Both the position numbers and the translations under genes were made by a program. The notes below the pieces were generated by a model. That model was not told the origin of the DNA and made no database searches. It was given only the letters and a program-made list of their open reading frames with translations. From assembly GCA_913044085.1 (NCBI GenBank), contig CAJWNW010000029.1:1-17412 (forward strand): a DNA stretch of 17,412 nt. Direction: 5' to 3'. Source of the DNA: an uncultured Flavobacteriaceae bacterium. Its GTDB lineage: Bacteria > Bacteroidota > Bacteroidia > Flavobacteriales > Flavobacteriaceae. Within the stretch, counting starts at the first letter, position 1, and every line of letters starts with the position of its first letter. This document shows positions 1-7,472 of the stretch, one piece after another.

Positions 1-86
1 AAAACAATTTATGGCACGGTACTTGATTCAAGGGAAATATATTATTTAATTTTTTGTTAGTAATATATTTTGGTTGGTTAGTGGTT
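1..86 (+). other. Left-edge stretch, possible 3' end of an upstream gene
   Basis: Two plus-strand frames are open from the window edge: one ends at a TAG at 58-60, another at a TAA at 47-49. Either could be the last 15-19 codons of a plus-strand gene lying to the left, which would fit the plus-strand terminator just downstream. The fragment is too short to assign a family or to choose the frame, so this is inference from position only. Confidence 0.25.
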
Positions 87-120
87 AAAGCATCATTCTA
101 TTGATGCTTTTTCCTTTTTA
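87..120 (+). terminator. Rho-independent terminator of the unit left of the window
   Basis: A perfect 9-base stem (AAAGCATCA at 87-95, TGATGCTTT at 102-110) encloses a 6-base loop. The descending arm runs into a T-rich tail (TTTTT, CC, TTTTT). The T tail lies on the plus strand only, so it should stop transcription entering from the left rather than that of the minus-strand hydrolase gene ending at 177. Confidence 0.75.
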
Positions 121-176
121 AAAGGATCCTGGCTGCATGCGTTACTCATTTTACGCTTTTACTCCTGTTTCGATAT

Positions 177-1109
177 TTAATCAATAGCCAATGTAAACTC
201 TTGGATGGCATTTATGAGTTCCTCATTAATTTTTAAGTTAGGATTGTTATAAGATTTGGCATTTTCTAAATCGTCACCATCAATTTTCACCAATACATGA
301 TTCATATGCTCTATAATGATCAACTTTGAATTTTGTGCTGCACTGTTAAGTAATTGTGCTTCTTTGACATCCACTTGCAAATCTTTATCTCCATTAATAA
401 TAAGGATGGGGAGTGGAGTATTTGCTATAATTTTGGCGGGGTTGTATTGCATCCAACTTATAAGAAAAGCTTGTAATTCTAAATTAAAAATGGATGCCAA
501 TTCGGGTGGATACTCTGAGGTTGTTTCACCACTTCTTAAAACGTTTAAAACACGTTCTGTTGACTTAGAAAATACAGCTGCTGTTTTTGCTATTTGCTCT
601 TCTAAAATCTCATCAATTGGTTTTCCTGCCCCAGCTAGAGATATAAATCCAGAAGCACCAGCATCTAAAGCTAAAAGTCCCACCAAACTTCCTTGGCTGT
701 GCCCAGCCACAATAATGGTTTCGAACTTTGATTTAAAAAAACCAATTACGGATCTAGCATCTATCACAAAATCATCAAATGATATATTTTTATCAATGTT
801 TTGATTGCGAATTTGTTTAACGATTCTTTTGTCGTATCTAAATGTTGCAATCCCTTTTTGTGAAAGTGCTTCAGCAATTTTTTTTAAGGCATCATTTTTC
901 ATGAAAGATTGATTGCCATCCCGATCTGTGGGTCCAGATCCAGCAATCAAAATAACAAAAGGTATAGAATTTTCTTCTTGAGTATTGGGTAGCAGTAGTG
1001 TCCCCTCTACGTTTGTATTGACTTTAATTTCTTCGCTAGTAAATTCTTGCGCATACGCATGAATTGTTGTCATAAGAACGTAGAGAAAAATTTTAAAGTT
1101 TTTTTTCAT
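177..1109 (-). CDS. Exported alpha/beta hydrolase (serine hydrolase)
   Basis: Predicted alpha/beta-hydrolase-fold enzyme of 310 residues. Residues 1-20 form a signal peptide (MKKN, hydrophobic core, AYA before Q21), so it should act in the periplasm or outer envelope. The oxyanion-side motif AGSGPTDRDG is near 56-65. The nucleophile elbow GHSQG places Ser138, the GDKDLQV segment gives acid Asp243, and NHV gives His271, so the full catalytic triad is present. This layout matches the bacterial serine-aminopeptidase/dienelactone-hydrolase-like group with peptidase, esterase or lipase members; the substrate cannot be told. It lies 6 bases downstream of the alkB-like gene on the same strand and is probably cotranscribed. 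No minus-strand terminator is visible after it. Confidence 0.85.
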   Translation of the reverse strand: MKKNFKIFLYVLMTTIHAYAQEFTSEEIKVNTNVEGTLLLPNTQEENSIPFVILIAGSGPTDRDGNQSFMKNDALKKIAEALSQKGIATFRYDKRIVKQIRNQNIDKNISFDDFVIDARSVIGFFKSKFETIIVAGHSQGSLVGLLALDAGASGFISLAGAGKPIDEILEEQIAKTAAVFSKSTERVLNVLRSGETTSEYPPELASIFNLELQAFLISWMQYNPAKIIANTPLPILIINGDKDLQVDVKEAQLLNSAAQNSKLIIIEHMNHVLVKIDGDDLENAKSYNNPNLKINEELINAIQEFTLAID

Positions 1110-1115
1110 TTGTTT

Positions 1116-1715
1116 TTATTTTATGATTCGAAATGTTAGGTTGATGCGTTCCCCAATTTTTTTTTTAGTTTTAGGGACTTGGTGCAGCCAGTGGTGTTGG
1201 GTGCTCCCCCGCATTATCAACAAACTTCCATTTGCAAGTTTTAGTTTTAATTTATGGGATTTTTCATGGCGGTGCTTCATGTGAAAAAGCCGCTCGGCTC
1301 CAAAACTAACCGATGCAATGACTGGATCTTTACCCAATTCTTTTTCGTTGTCAGCATGCCAACCATTGCTGTCTTGACCATCCCGATATAAGTTGAGCAG
1401 ACAGCTTGTAAAATCTAAAAGCGCACATTTTTCAACCTTGGATTTGATTTCAAATAATTCAGCTGAAAATTTTGTGGGATGCATTGTGAGATTTGAATAG
1501 CGGTAAGGCTTGTCGTTGTTTGCATATAGTGCGGTGAGCCTGGGTTGTGCATATGTTTTTCCAAAAATTTTAATATCGTCTTGTTGCCACTTGATATTAT
1601 TTCTTAAGATTTCAAAGTAGTGGTCGGCTTCTTTGTTATCAAAAAAACAAGAATCGTAAAAAACACTTCCATCTTTTAATGGAATGTTAACAGGTTTTTT
1701 TGATTCAAATAGCAT
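1116..1715 (-). CDS. alkB: AlkB-family alpha-ketoglutarate-dependent DNA/RNA dealkylase
   Basis: An Fe(II)/2-oxoglutarate dioxygenase of 199 residues that should oxidatively remove alkyl groups such as 1-methyladenine and 3-methylcytosine from nucleic acid. The iron ligands are visible: His120 and Asp122 in the W-H-A-D segment and His178 in HHWLHQVPK. The two arginines that bind 2-oxoglutarate are Arg190 and Arg196 in RINLTFR. The tyrosine- and asparagine-rich substrate region (Y64-Y73) resembles the ABH2/ABH3-like branch, and the length is usual for bacterial and human homologues of that branch. The first 35 residues are variable. It is the first gene of a two-gene minus-strand unit with the exported hydrolase. 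No clear TAnnTTTG promoter is seen upstream. Alternative: an RNA-directed AlkB, which sequence alone does not separate. Confidence 0.9.
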   Translation of the reverse strand: MLFESKKPVNIPLKDGSVFYDSCFFDNKEADHYFEILRNNIKWQQDDIKIFGKTYAQPRLTALYANNDKPYRYSNLTMHPTKFSAELFEIKSKVEKCALLDFTSCLLNLYRDGQDSNGWHADNEKELGKDPVIASVSFGAERLFHMKHRHEKSHKLKLKLANGSLLIMRGSTQHHWLHQVPKTKKKIGERINLTFRIIK

Positions 1716-1794
1716 TCGGTATATTTTAATCCAATTTAGTGTAAGTTTCCAATTATTACAAAAAAAATCATTTTTTAACTCAGATAAAACTTAT

Positions 1795-1827
1795 AAAAAA
1801 GGCGGTTCAAAATGAACCGCCTTTTTT
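1795..1827 (-). terminator. Strong terminator downstream of htpG (symmetric)
   Basis: A perfect 9-base, GC-rich stem (GGCGGTTCA at 1801-1809, TGAACCGCC at 1813-1821) with a 3-base loop is flanked by six A on the left and six T on the right. It therefore reads as an intrinsic terminator on both strands. It lies 17 bases beyond the htpG stop codon on the minus strand, which is its likely purpose. It also insulates the alkB gene from htpG read-through. Confidence 0.92.
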
Positions 1828-1843
1828 AAAATTTAGAATCCTG

Positions 1844-3757
1844 TTATTTAATGATCTCGTAGCTTCGTTTGATGAAATTTGTAAGCGCTTCTCCTTTGAG
1901 AAGGCCTTGAGAGAGTTGTGCTAAATCCAGACTTTGATTGATTAATCGCTCTCTTTTTTTAGCTGTTTTAGTATTCAGGATTTGGTTTACCAATTCCGAA
2001 TTGGTGTTGACAACCAAGTTGTACATTTCAGGCATATTGCCCATTCCAAACATACCACCGCCGCCACCAGTTTGCTGCATTTCTTTCATACGGCGCATGA
2101 ATTCAGGCTGGGTAATCATGAATGGCGCAGCATTGCTGTCCATAGCTTCTAACTGCACTGTGAATTTTTCAGATGAAATTACCTCTTTTAACTGGGTGTC
2201 TAAAGTTGTTTTTTCATCTTCAGTTAATTTAGAAATGTTGTTTTCTTCTTTTGGAATGAGTTTGTCCAAATGATCGGCATCCACTCGACTGAAAGAAATT
2301 TTTTCTTTACTGCCTTCCAACTTTTGAATCAAGTGAGAAACAATTGGTGAGTCTAGCAATAAGACTTCATAACCCTTGGCTTTGGCAGCCTCAATATAAC
2401 TGTGCTGTTCTTCCGCGTTCGAAGCGTATAAAATTACCAATTTGTCATCCTTATCCGTTTGTTTGGCCTTGATCTTATTATACAATTCGTCATAGGTATA
2501 ATAATTGCCATCTACAGTTGGGAATAGGTTAAATGCCTCTGCTTTTTCAAAGAATTTTTCTTCTGAAAGCATTCCGTATTCAATCACTATTTTGATGTCG
2601 TTCCATTTGGCCTCAAAATCTTCTCGATTGTCTTTAAATAATGATTTCAATTTATCGGCTACCTTTTTAGTGATGTATGATGAAATCTTTTTCACCGCAC
2701 CATCTGCTTGTAAATAGGAACGCGATACATTTAAAGGAATGTCCGGAGAATCAATTACACCACGGAGCATGGTCAGAAATTCTGGTACTATACCTTCAAC
2801 ATTATCTGTAACAAATACCTGATTTTGGTACAATTGAATGCGATCTTTCTGAATATTCATATCGTTAGATAACTTTGGAAAATATAGAATCCCAGTCAAA
2901 TTAAACGGATAATCAACATTCAAATGAATATTAAAAAGAGGTTCTTCAAACTGCATCGGGTACAATTCTCTGTAAAATCCTTTGTAATCTTCGTCTTTGA
3001 GTTCCGACGGTGTTTTGGTCCATGCAGGGTTTGGATTGTTGATGATGTTATCAACAGTAATCTTGCGCTGGGGCTCCGTGGTTTCCTTACCGTCTTTATC
3101 GGTTGTAGTTTCAGGAGAGTGATCTGGGTCATTGATTTCCTTGGTCCCAAATTTAATCGGAATCGGCATGAACTTGTTGTACTTGTTCAATAATTCAGTA
3201 ATGCGACTGTCCTCTAAAAACTCTGTAGAATCCTCGGCGATGTGTAAAATAATTTCTGTTCCGCGCTCTTTTTTATCACTTTTTTCAAGGCTGTATTCAG
3301 GGCTGCCATCACAAATCCAATGTGCAGCATCGGCCTCTTTGTAGGACTTGGTAATGATTTCAACTTTTTCAGCTACCATAAAGGCGGAATAAAAGCCAAG
3401 GCCAAAATGCCCTATAATACCAGCATCCTCAACTTTATCTTTGTATTTGTCCAAAAATTCTTCAGCACCTGAAAAAGCGACTTCATTGATGTATTTTTGA
3501 ACTTCCTCTGATGTCATGCCAATCCCTTGGTCAATGAGGTGTAATTTTTTGGCTTTTTTGTCAATTTTTACTTCAATTTTTGGCGTGCCATAATCTACTT
3601 TAGCTTCTCCAATATTGGATAAATGTTTCAGTTTTAAAGTAGCGTCTGTGGCATTGCTTATCAGCTCTCGTAAAAAGATTTCATGGTCACTATAAAGAAA
3701 TTTTTTAATCAATGGAAAAATATTCTCTACAGAAACATTGATGGTTCCTTTACTCAT
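1844..3757 (-). CDS. htpG: Molecular chaperone HtpG (bacterial Hsp90)
   Basis: Cytosolic ATP-driven chaperone of 637 residues, the usual length for HtpG. The N-terminal GHKL ATPase domain shows FLRELISNATDA (Glu31 general base, Asn35, Asp38), DQGIGM (Asp76-Met81) and the glycine-rich lid GHFGLGFYSAF near 115-127. The middle domain carries the conserved catalytic-loop arginine in LNVSRSYLQ. An acidic linker of about 35 residues near 205-240 (DPDHSPE to TEPQ) joins the two. The C-terminal dimerisation domain contains a glycine/methionine-rich loop (GGGGGMFGMG) that I regard as common in Bacteroidota HtpG. It is transcribed alone, divergent from the KAS III gene, and ends before a strong terminator. 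The family is heat-induced in many bacteria, but no heat-shock operator is recognisable here. Confidence 0.98.
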   Translation of the reverse strand: MSKGTINVSVENIFPLIKKFLYSDHEIFLRELISNATDATLKLKHLSNIGEAKVDYGTPKIEVKIDKKAKKLHLIDQGIGMTSEEVQKYINEVAFSGAEEFLDKYKDKVEDAGIIGHFGLGFYSAFMVAEKVEIITKSYKEADAAHWICDGSPEYSLEKSDKKERGTEIILHIAEDSTEFLEDSRITELLNKYNKFMPIPIKFGTKEINDPDHSPETTTDKDGKETTEPQRKITVDNIINNPNPAWTKTPSELKDEDYKGFYRELYPMQFEEPLFNIHLNVDYPFNLTGILYFPKLSNDMNIQKDRIQLYQNQVFVTDNVEGIVPEFLTMLRGVIDSPDIPLNVSRSYLQADGAVKKISSYITKKVADKLKSLFKDNREDFEAKWNDIKIVIEYGMLSEEKFFEKAEAFNLFPTVDGNYYTYDELYNKIKAKQTDKDDKLVILYASNAEEQHSYIEAAKAKGYEVLLLDSPIVSHLIQKLEGSKEKISFSRVDADHLDKLIPKEENNISKLTEDEKTTLDTQLKEVISSEKFTVQLEAMDSNAAPFMITQPEFMRRMKEMQQTGGGGGMFGMGNMPEMYNLVVNTNSELVNQILNTKTAKKRERLINQSLDLAQLSQGLLKGEALTNFIKRSYEIIK

Positions 3758-3797
3758 AATTTTATTTTATTTATAGATTAATTTTAAACAATTTATT

Positions 3798-3830
3798 CAA
3801 AAAGAGTACCAATTTGTTAAATATGACAAA
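3798..3830 (-). promoter_or_regulatory. Possible htpG promoter
   Basis: Read on the minus strand, TTTG (3830-3827) is followed after 21 bases by TCTTTTTG (3805-3798). That is one mismatch from the Bacteroidota TAnnTTTG core, at a normal spacing. It would put the transcription start roughly 35 bases upstream of the htpG start codon. The mismatch is in the important TA pair, so this is tentative. Confidence 0.35.
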
Positions 3831-3848
3831 CTGACACTTTATAAAGTT

Positions 3849-3856
3849 TATATTTG
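3849..3856 (+). promoter_or_regulatory. -7 promoter core for the KAS III / CoA-binding unit
   Basis: TATATTTG is a perfect match to the Bacteroidota TAnnTTTG core and lies 24 bases before the ATG at 3881. No good TTG element sits at the usual 17-23 base distance (a TTTG at 3813-3816 is too far away), so the upstream element is weak or absent. Confidence 0.55.
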
Positions 3857-3880
3857 TCTAACAATTCGAATAATTAATTT

Positions 3881-4891
3881 ATGTACAATTCAAGAATTAT
3901 CGGTATGGGGCACTACGTCCCCGAAAATATTGTTACCAATGACGATTTGTCCAAATTGATGGATACAAATGACCAGTGGATTCAAGAGCGTACTGGAATT
4001 CATGAAAGACGTTGGGCTGTTAAAGGCGATGGTAACAGTACTTTTAGTATGGGCTTAAAGGCCGCCGAAAAAGCTATTAAAAATGCAAAAATTGATAAAG
4101 ATGACATAGATTTTATTGTCTTTGCAACCCTAAGTCCAGACTATTATTTTCCGGGCCCTGGTGTTCAAGTTCAAGAAGCCCTTGGTATTGATACCATTGG
4201 CGCCTTGGATGTAAGAAATCAATGTTCCGGTTTTGTTTATGGGCTCTCTGTTGCGGATCAGTTTATTAAAACTGGGATGTACAAAAATATATTGGTGATT
4301 GGAAGCGAGTTGCAGTCTCAAGGCATCGATATTTCTACTAGAGGGCGGAGTATTTCGGTTATTTTTGGAGATGGCGCAGGAGCGGCAATTCTCAGTAGAG
4401 AAGACGATTCAAACAAAGGAATTTTATCCTCGCATTTACATTCTGAAGGGGCGCATGCCCTGGAGCTTGCAGCTGAAGCGCCTGGAATGGGAAGACGCTG
4501 GGTTACAGACATCATTGCTGAAAACAATCCCGATGATATGAGTTACAGGCCCTATATGAATGGACAGTTTGTTTTTAAAAATGCCATCAGACGTTTTAGC
4601 GAAGTGATTCATCAAGGATTGGAAGCCAATAATTTACAGGTTTCAGACATTGATATGTTGGTACCCCATCAAGCCAATCTGCGAATTTCTCAATACATTC
4701 AAAAAAAGTTTAAACTCTCAGACGATCAAGTTTTTAATAACATTCAAAATTACGGAAACACCACGGCTGCCTCCATACCTATTGCATTGAGCGAAGCTTG
4801 TGAACAAGGGAAGATTAACTCTGGGGATACTGTTGTATTGGCTGCGTTTGGCAGTGGGTTTACATGGGGGAGTGTTATTATCAAATGGTAG
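3881..4891 (+). CDS. FabH-like 3-oxoacyl-ACP synthase III family protein
   Basis: A thiolase-fold condensing enzyme of 336 residues. In fatty acid synthesis, KAS III enzymes condense acyl-CoA with malonyl-ACP. The catalytic triad is intact: Cys115 in NQCSGF, His263 in PHQANLRI and Asn293 in YGNTTAAS. N-terminal WIQERTGIHERR and the C-terminal GFGSGFTWG-type glycine loop are also typical. It is about 20 residues longer than E. coli FabH, with the extra length between Cys and His near 195-230. That suggests a paralogue, possibly with a different acyl preference, rather than the housekeeping FabH, which in flavobacteria usually sits with rpmF and plsX. Hence no symbol is given. Its stop codon overlaps the start of the CoA-binding gene. 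Alternatives include an OleA-like or secondary-metabolite KAS III. Confidence 0.9.
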   Translation: MYNSRIIGMGHYVPENIVTNDDLSKLMDTNDQWIQERTGIHERRWAVKGDGNSTFSMGLKAAEKAIKNAKIDKDDIDFIVFATLSPDYYFPGPGVQVQEALGIDTIGALDVRNQCSGFVYGLSVADQFIKTGMYKNILVIGSELQSQGIDISTRGRSISVIFGDGAGAAILSREDDSNKGILSSHLHSEGAHALELAAEAPGMGRRWVTDIIAENNPDDMSYRPYMNGQFVFKNAIRRFSEVIHQGLEANNLQVSDIDMLVPHQANLRISQYIQKKFKLSDDQVFNNIQNYGNTTAASIPIALSEACEQGKINSGDTVVLAAFGSGFTWGSVIIKW

Positions 4892-5259
4892 AAGACTTTA
4901 AAACATTGGTCTTAGGCACCTCATTAAATCCTAATCGTTACTCCAATAAAGCGGTTTTGATGTTAAGCAATGCAGGTATTCCAGTGGTGGCTTTTGGTCT
5001 TAAAAAGGGATCTGTTTCAACTGTTCAAATTGATACGGCTTTAAAATCTTATAAAAATATTCATACCGTCACGCTTTATTTAAATCCAAAACACCAAGAG
5101 GCCTATTATGATTATATCATCCAATCGAAGCCAAAACGTGTTATTTTTAATCCAGGTACTGAAAACCCCATTTTCTACAGACTTTTAAGAGAAGCCAATG
5201 TGTCTTATGAAATCGCCTGTACCTTGGTATTACTTTCTACGAATCAATACCAATCCTAA
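4885..5259 (+). CDS. Small CoA-binding (Rossmann) domain protein
   Basis: A single-domain protein of 124 residues of the CoA_binding_2/YccU type. The nucleotide-binding start is GTSLNPNRYSN near residues 10-20. Alternating strands and helices follow, with the conserved NPGTEN segment and a terminal ACTLV motif. The family binds CoA or a related nucleotide, but its physiological role is not established. I chose the ATG at 4885 because translation from the upstream ATG at 4864 adds seven residues unlike the family and deepens the overlap with the KAS III gene. At 4885 the start and the upstream stop share a 7-base overlap (ATGGTAG), suggesting translational coupling with the acyl-CoA-using synthase. 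Its last 30 bases overlap the 3' end of the opposing symporter gene. Confidence 0.85.
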   Translation: MVEDFKTLVLGTSLNPNRYSNKAVLMLSNAGIPVVAFGLKKGSVSTVQIDTALKSYKNIHTVTLYLNPKHQEAYYDYIIQSKPKRVIFNPGTENPIFYRLLREANVSYEIACTLVLLSTNQYQS

Positions 5260-6687
5260 AAAGGTGAGCAAGCCATTGAGTGGAAGAAGTTCATAACCAA
5301 TTACATATCCACCAAGGAATTCAGTAGGCGTTTCTCCCAATGTATAAGACAATGCAACGGATGCCAGAGCGACACACCAAACCCACTGGTCTTTAACTTT
5401 GTAGTTGGTGAAAATCCCAAAGGCAAAAAGGCCTAAAAGCGGCCCATAGGTATAGCCTGCAACTGTAAGTAAGCTGTCAATAACATTTGAATTTAAAAGA
5501 TACTTAAAGGCAATGATCACCAAAATCAATAAAATACTCATGCCAATATGTGTTTTTTTTCTGATGTGTTTTTTTTCAGACTCAGAATGGTCTTTCAAAT
5601 CTAAAATATCGACACAAAACGAGGTTGTAAGAGAAGTCAATGCACTGTCTGCACTGCTGTAGGCGGCGGCAATTAACCCCAGTATAAAAACAGAACCCAA
5701 TGCCAGACCTAAGCCCGAGTTGAGTGCTATTTCAGGAAATAATAAATCTGTTTTAGGATTGCCATCAAGCAATGGAAGTTTCACTCCAAAGCGTTCGGCA
5801 TAGATAAATAACAGTGCACCCAATAATAAGAATAAAAAGGTGACAAGGGTTAAAACGAGGCTGAACCACAGCATGTTTTTCTGAGCATCTTTTAGTGTTT
5901 TACAGGTTAAATTCTTTTGCATCATGTCCTGATCAAGTCCCGTCATGCAAATCGTGATAAACATGCCCCCAAAAAATGATTTTAAAAAATGATCTTTGTC
6001 TAAAATGCTTTCTGTTTGAAAAACAGTACTGTATTGTTTTAATTCATCAGAATTTAGAAATTCAGCAAAACTCCAGCCCAATGCCTCCGTTATCATATAA
6101 ATTGAAAGTATAACAGCACAGACCATAAAAAGGGTTTGCAAGGTGTCTGTCCAAACAATGGTTTTTATGCCGCCTTTGTTGGTGTATACCCAAATTAAAA
6201 CTATGGATAAGACCACAGTCATTTCAAAAGGAATGCCCCATTGCTCAAATACGAATTGTTGCAATACAATGGCCATGAGATACATTCTAAAGGAAGCGCC
6301 TAACACACGAGACACAAAAAAGAAAAAGGCCCCAGTTTTATGACTTACGTTTCCAAAACGTTGTTGTAAGTATTCATAAATTGAAGTGAGGTTTAATCTA
6401 TAGTATACTGGCAAAAGTAAAAACGCCACGACTACGTAACCAGCAATATAGCCCAAGCAGACTTGGAAATAACTAAATTCAGAGGCTTCTACCCATCCTG
6501 GGACGGAAATAAACGTAACTCCTGAAAGCGAGGCCCCGATCATCCCGAATGCGACCAGATACCATGGGGATTGTTTACCGGCCTTAAAAAAATCGGCATT
6601 GCTGTCATTTTTTCCAGTAATTCTTGCGATTATAACTAGAAAAACAAAATAAATTAAAGTGAGCAGTAGAATGTGTTGTCCTTTCAA
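5230..6687 (-). CDS. Sodium:solute symporter (SSS family)
   Basis: Inner-membrane LeuT-fold secondary transporter of 485 residues, expected to import a solute with sodium. About 13 hydrophobic segments can be traced, beginning at residues 6-23. Family marks include the GASLSGVTFISVPGW region (50-65), the TGLDQDMMQKNL segment (249-260) and the SSADSALTSLTTSF stretch (344-357), whose serines and threonines form the family's sodium site. The substrate is not readable: SSS members carry sugars, amino acids, sialic acid, pantothenate or nucleobases, and no catabolic neighbours help. It stands alone on the minus strand, divergent from recR, and its last codons overlap those of the convergent CoA-binding gene. 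Confidence 0.92.
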   Translation of the reverse strand: MKGQHILLLTLIYFVFLVIIARITGKNDSNADFFKAGKQSPWYLVAFGMIGASLSGVTFISVPGWVEASEFSYFQVCLGYIAGYVVVAFLLLPVYYRLNLTSIYEYLQQRFGNVSHKTGAFFFFVSRVLGASFRMYLMAIVLQQFVFEQWGIPFEMTVVLSIVLIWVYTNKGGIKTIVWTDTLQTLFMVCAVILSIYMITEALGWSFAEFLNSDELKQYSTVFQTESILDKDHFLKSFFGGMFITICMTGLDQDMMQKNLTCKTLKDAQKNMLWFSLVLTLVTFLFLLLGALLFIYAERFGVKLPLLDGNPKTDLLFPEIALNSGLGLALGSVFILGLIAAAYSSADSALTSLTTSFCVDILDLKDHSESEKKHIRKKTHIGMSILLILVIIAFKYLLNSNVIDSLLTVAGYTYGPLLGLFAFGIFTNYKVKDQWVWCVALASVALSYTLGETPTEFLGGYVIGYELLPLNGLLTFLGLVLIRRK

Positions 6688-6706
6688 CTTAATAAATTTA
6701 TATTTG
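6676..6706 (+). promoter_or_regulatory. Candidate distal promoter for recR
   Basis: TTG at 6676-6678, a 20-base spacer and a perfect TATATTTG at 6699-6706 match the Bacteroidota promoter pattern. It would give a leader of about 135 bases before recR and begins inside the first codons of the divergent symporter. A weaker core, TTCATTTG at 6796-6803, lies nearer to recR and could be used instead. Confidence 0.45.
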
Positions 6707-6738
6707 TAAGGCTTAACAATTCCATTTAAGACCTACAT

Positions 6739-6746
6739 CAAATGTA
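6739..6746 (-). promoter_or_regulatory. -7 promoter core for the symporter gene
   Basis: CAAATGTA on the plus strand reads TACATTTG on the minus strand, a perfect TAnnTTTG core about 50 bases upstream of the symporter start. The nearest TTG (minus strand, 6762-6760) is only 13 bases away, so the upstream element is poor. Confidence 0.5.
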
Positions 6747-6849
6747 TAATTTTCTATGGCAACCTGACAGTTTCCTTAGGGTTTTTTTAGAATTTTTCAT
6801 TTGTTAAAAAGGAAACAGATTTTTTAAAATTATAACAACGAAGCCAACG

Positions 6850-7467
6850 ATGGAATTCTCTTCGAAATTATTACAAAATGCTGTCAGTGAAGTTGCTCAG
6901 CTGCCAGGGGTAGGCCGCCGCACTGCTTTGCGTCTTGTATTGCATTTGATGCGACAGCCACAAGCCCAAACAAATCAACTTTCCAACGCTTTAACAGAAA
7001 TGCGTGAGCAAATTAATTTTTGCAATTCATGTCATAATATTTCTGACAAAGAGATATGTGAAATTTGCGCAAACCCCAATAGAAACCAAAGTACCATTTG
7101 TGTCGTTGAAGACATTCGCGATGTTTTGGCCATTGAAAGTACGGCCAGTTTTAAGGGCATTTACCATGTTTTGGGTGGTAAAATATCTCCCATGGATGGA
7201 ATTGGCCCAAATGATTTAAACATCCAAAGTTTGGTTAAAAAAGTAGAATCAGGAACTATTAAGGAAATCATTTTTGCATTGAGTTCTACCATGGAAGGCG
7301 ATACCACCAACTTTTATATTTACAAGCAAATTCAAGATACAGGTATAACAATGTCTACCATCGCCCGTGGTATTTCAGTAGGAGATGAATTAGAATATGC
7401 AGATGAGGTCACTTTGGGAAGAAGCATTACCAACAGAGTGCCTTTCGAGATTTCCTTTAAATCCTAG
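6850..7467 (+). CDS. recR: Recombination mediator protein RecR
   Basis: A cytosolic protein of 205 residues that, with RecO (and RecF), loads RecA onto gapped or SSB-coated single-stranded DNA. Domains in order: helix-hairpin-helix around QLPGVGRRTALRLVLHL (17-33), a C4 zinc finger with Cys58, Cys61, Cys70 and Cys73, a Toprim domain starting at ICVVED (83-88) and continuing through YHVLGGKISPMDGIGP (105-120), and the C-terminal Walker B-like segment with ISVGDELEYADEVTLG. Length and motifs are standard. The ATG follows no Shine-Dalgarno sequence, as is normal for this phylum. The glycosyltransferase gene starts 5 bases after its stop, so they probably share a transcript although their functions look unrelated. 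Confidence 0.97.
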   Translation: MEFSSKLLQNAVSEVAQLPGVGRRTALRLVLHLMRQPQAQTNQLSNALTEMREQINFCNSCHNISDKEICEICANPNRNQSTICVVEDIRDVLAIESTASFKGIYHVLGGKISPMDGIGPNDLNIQSLVKKVESGTIKEIIFALSSTMEGDTTNFYIYKQIQDTGITMSTIARGISVGDELEYADEVTLGRSITNRVPFEISFKS

Positions 7468-7472
7468 TTATT

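Noticed and set aside
316..804. A 162-codon plus-strand open frame opposite the exported hydrolase gene
   Set aside because: It is the antisense shadow of a gene with an intact catalytic triad and signal peptide. The translated product shows no family motifs and starts inside the other gene.
2041..2100. Glycine-rich segment in HtpG as an unusual insertion
   Set aside because: A Gly/Met-rich loop at this place in the C-terminal domain is, to my knowledge, common in Bacteroidota HtpG, so it is not special to this strain.
4864..4884. ATG at 4864 as the start of the CoA-binding protein
   Set aside because: It adds seven residues (MGECYYQ) that do not fit the family and increases the overlap with the KAS III gene. 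The ATG at 4885 is the natural start.
6742..6807. A 21-codon plus-strand frame in the symporter-recR gap
   Set aside because: Very short, its start overlaps the minus-strand symporter promoter core, and its composition (many Phe and Leu from T-runs) looks like AT-rich chance.
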